From Betaproteobacteria bacterium (GTDB lineage: Bacteria > Pseudomonadota > Gammaproteobacteria > Burkholderiales > Burkholderiaceae_C), in NCBI GenBank assembly GCA_025358155.1, contig JANYKR010000222.1, positions 1-40,694 of the forward strand: a stretch of 40,694 bases of DNA, read 5' to 3'. Under the pieces are notes generated by a model, which saw only the letters and a list, made by a program, of their open reading frames with translations, was not told the origin of the DNA and searched no databases. Both the position numbers and the translations under genes were made by a program. Of this stretch, positions 40,584-40,694 are shown in pieces (within the stretch, counting starts at the first letter, position 1; the number at the start of each line of letters is the position of its first letter).

Positions 40584-40687
40584 CACACCGCACAAACCGG
40601 CTCCGCCGGGCTGCTGGTGTGCGTCAGCCGGCTTGCAGGCCGGCTGGCCCTCGCAGGCGGAGAACAGTCCGCCGGGACTGTTCTCCG
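40584..40687 (-). other. Three consecutive stem-loops upstream of the system 2 permease genes
   Basis: Hairpin A: CACACC (40584-40589) pairs with GGTGTG (40616-40621), with an inner CCGG/CCGG stem. Hairpin B: CAGCCGGC (40625-40632) pairs with GCCGGCTG (40639-40646) around a 6-nt loop. Hairpin C: GGAGAACAGTCC (40659-40670) pairs perfectly with GGACTGTTCTCC (40675-40686) around a 4-nt loop. None is followed by a T-run on the minus strand. Their place, before the permease genes and probably after a binding-protein gene, parallels the stem-loop of system 1. I see no gene in 40499-40694. Confidence 0.75.
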
Positions 40688-40694
40688 TCCGGCT

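Overview
This is 40.7 kb of high-GC DNA whose gene content points to a beta-proteobacterium of the order Burkholderiales (Comamonadaceae / Leptothrix–Rubrivivax-like). The evidence is a LiuR-controlled leucine-catabolism locus, a PEP-CTERM protein beside a PrsT-type TPR lipoprotein, many acyl-CoA dehydrogenases, MalK-type sugar ABC transporters and dispersed CTTTCTTTT/AAAAGAAAG palindromic repeats. I see no rRNA or tRNA gene, IS element, prophage or CRISPR array. All identifications were made by eye from motifs; no database search was run.

Layout, left to right. 1-606: a large nested inverted repeat without a convincing gene. 753-6336 (+): a MerR-family regulator (LiuR-like), isovaleryl-CoA dehydrogenase, beta-carbonic anhydrase, thiolase, a SnoaL/NTF2-like protein and a second acyl-CoA dehydrogenase. 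Identical 16-bp operators in opposite orientation lie before the regulator and before the isovaleryl-CoA dehydrogenase. 6355-9688: a CbiM-like permease, a methyltransferase, a stand-alone receiver-domain protein, a 25-bp tandem repeat and a flavodoxin-family quinone oxidoreductase. 9840-13834 (-): prsT and a PEP-CTERM protein, with a sigma-54 promoter and a rho-independent terminator for the latter. 13910-20430: an LhgO-type oxidase, a tartrate/D-malate dehydrogenase, a nitronate monooxygenase-like protein with a possible FNR-type site, an SDR, and a proline-rich membrane protein built on microsatellites. 20761-24749 (+): SDR, FAH-family hydrolase, a small unknown protein and a UxaA-family dehydratase, which looks like a non-phosphorylating sugar-acid pathway. 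24846-28725: an unknown small protein, haloacid dehalogenase, an ACAD10/11-type acyl-CoA dehydrogenase and a core (N-terminally short) methionine synthase.

28734-40498 is a continuous minus-strand run of 13 genes. One complete MalFGK/SBP-type ABC transporter (ATPase, Tat-dependent binding protein, two permeases) lies at its downstream end. A second transporter (two permeases and ATPase, its binding protein probably beyond the right edge) lies at its upstream end. Between them are gluconokinase, an IdnO-type 5-ketogluconate reductase, a cupin, a GntR/FadR regulator, a DenD-like dehydrogenase and another SDR. The content suggests uptake and oxidation of sugars or sugar acids that enter central metabolism through gluconate. 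Stem-loops follow the binding-protein gene of the first transporter and precede the permease genes of the second, where they would set a high binding-protein to permease ratio.

The points most worth a second look are the sigma-54 promoter of the PEP-CTERM gene next to prsT, the mirrored LiuR operators, the leucine locus that lacks its carboxylase but carries a carbonic anhydrase, the core methionine synthase with no visible partner, the series of unrelated short tandem repeats between 19.4 and 23.2 kb, and the sugar-acid operon framed by two transporters.
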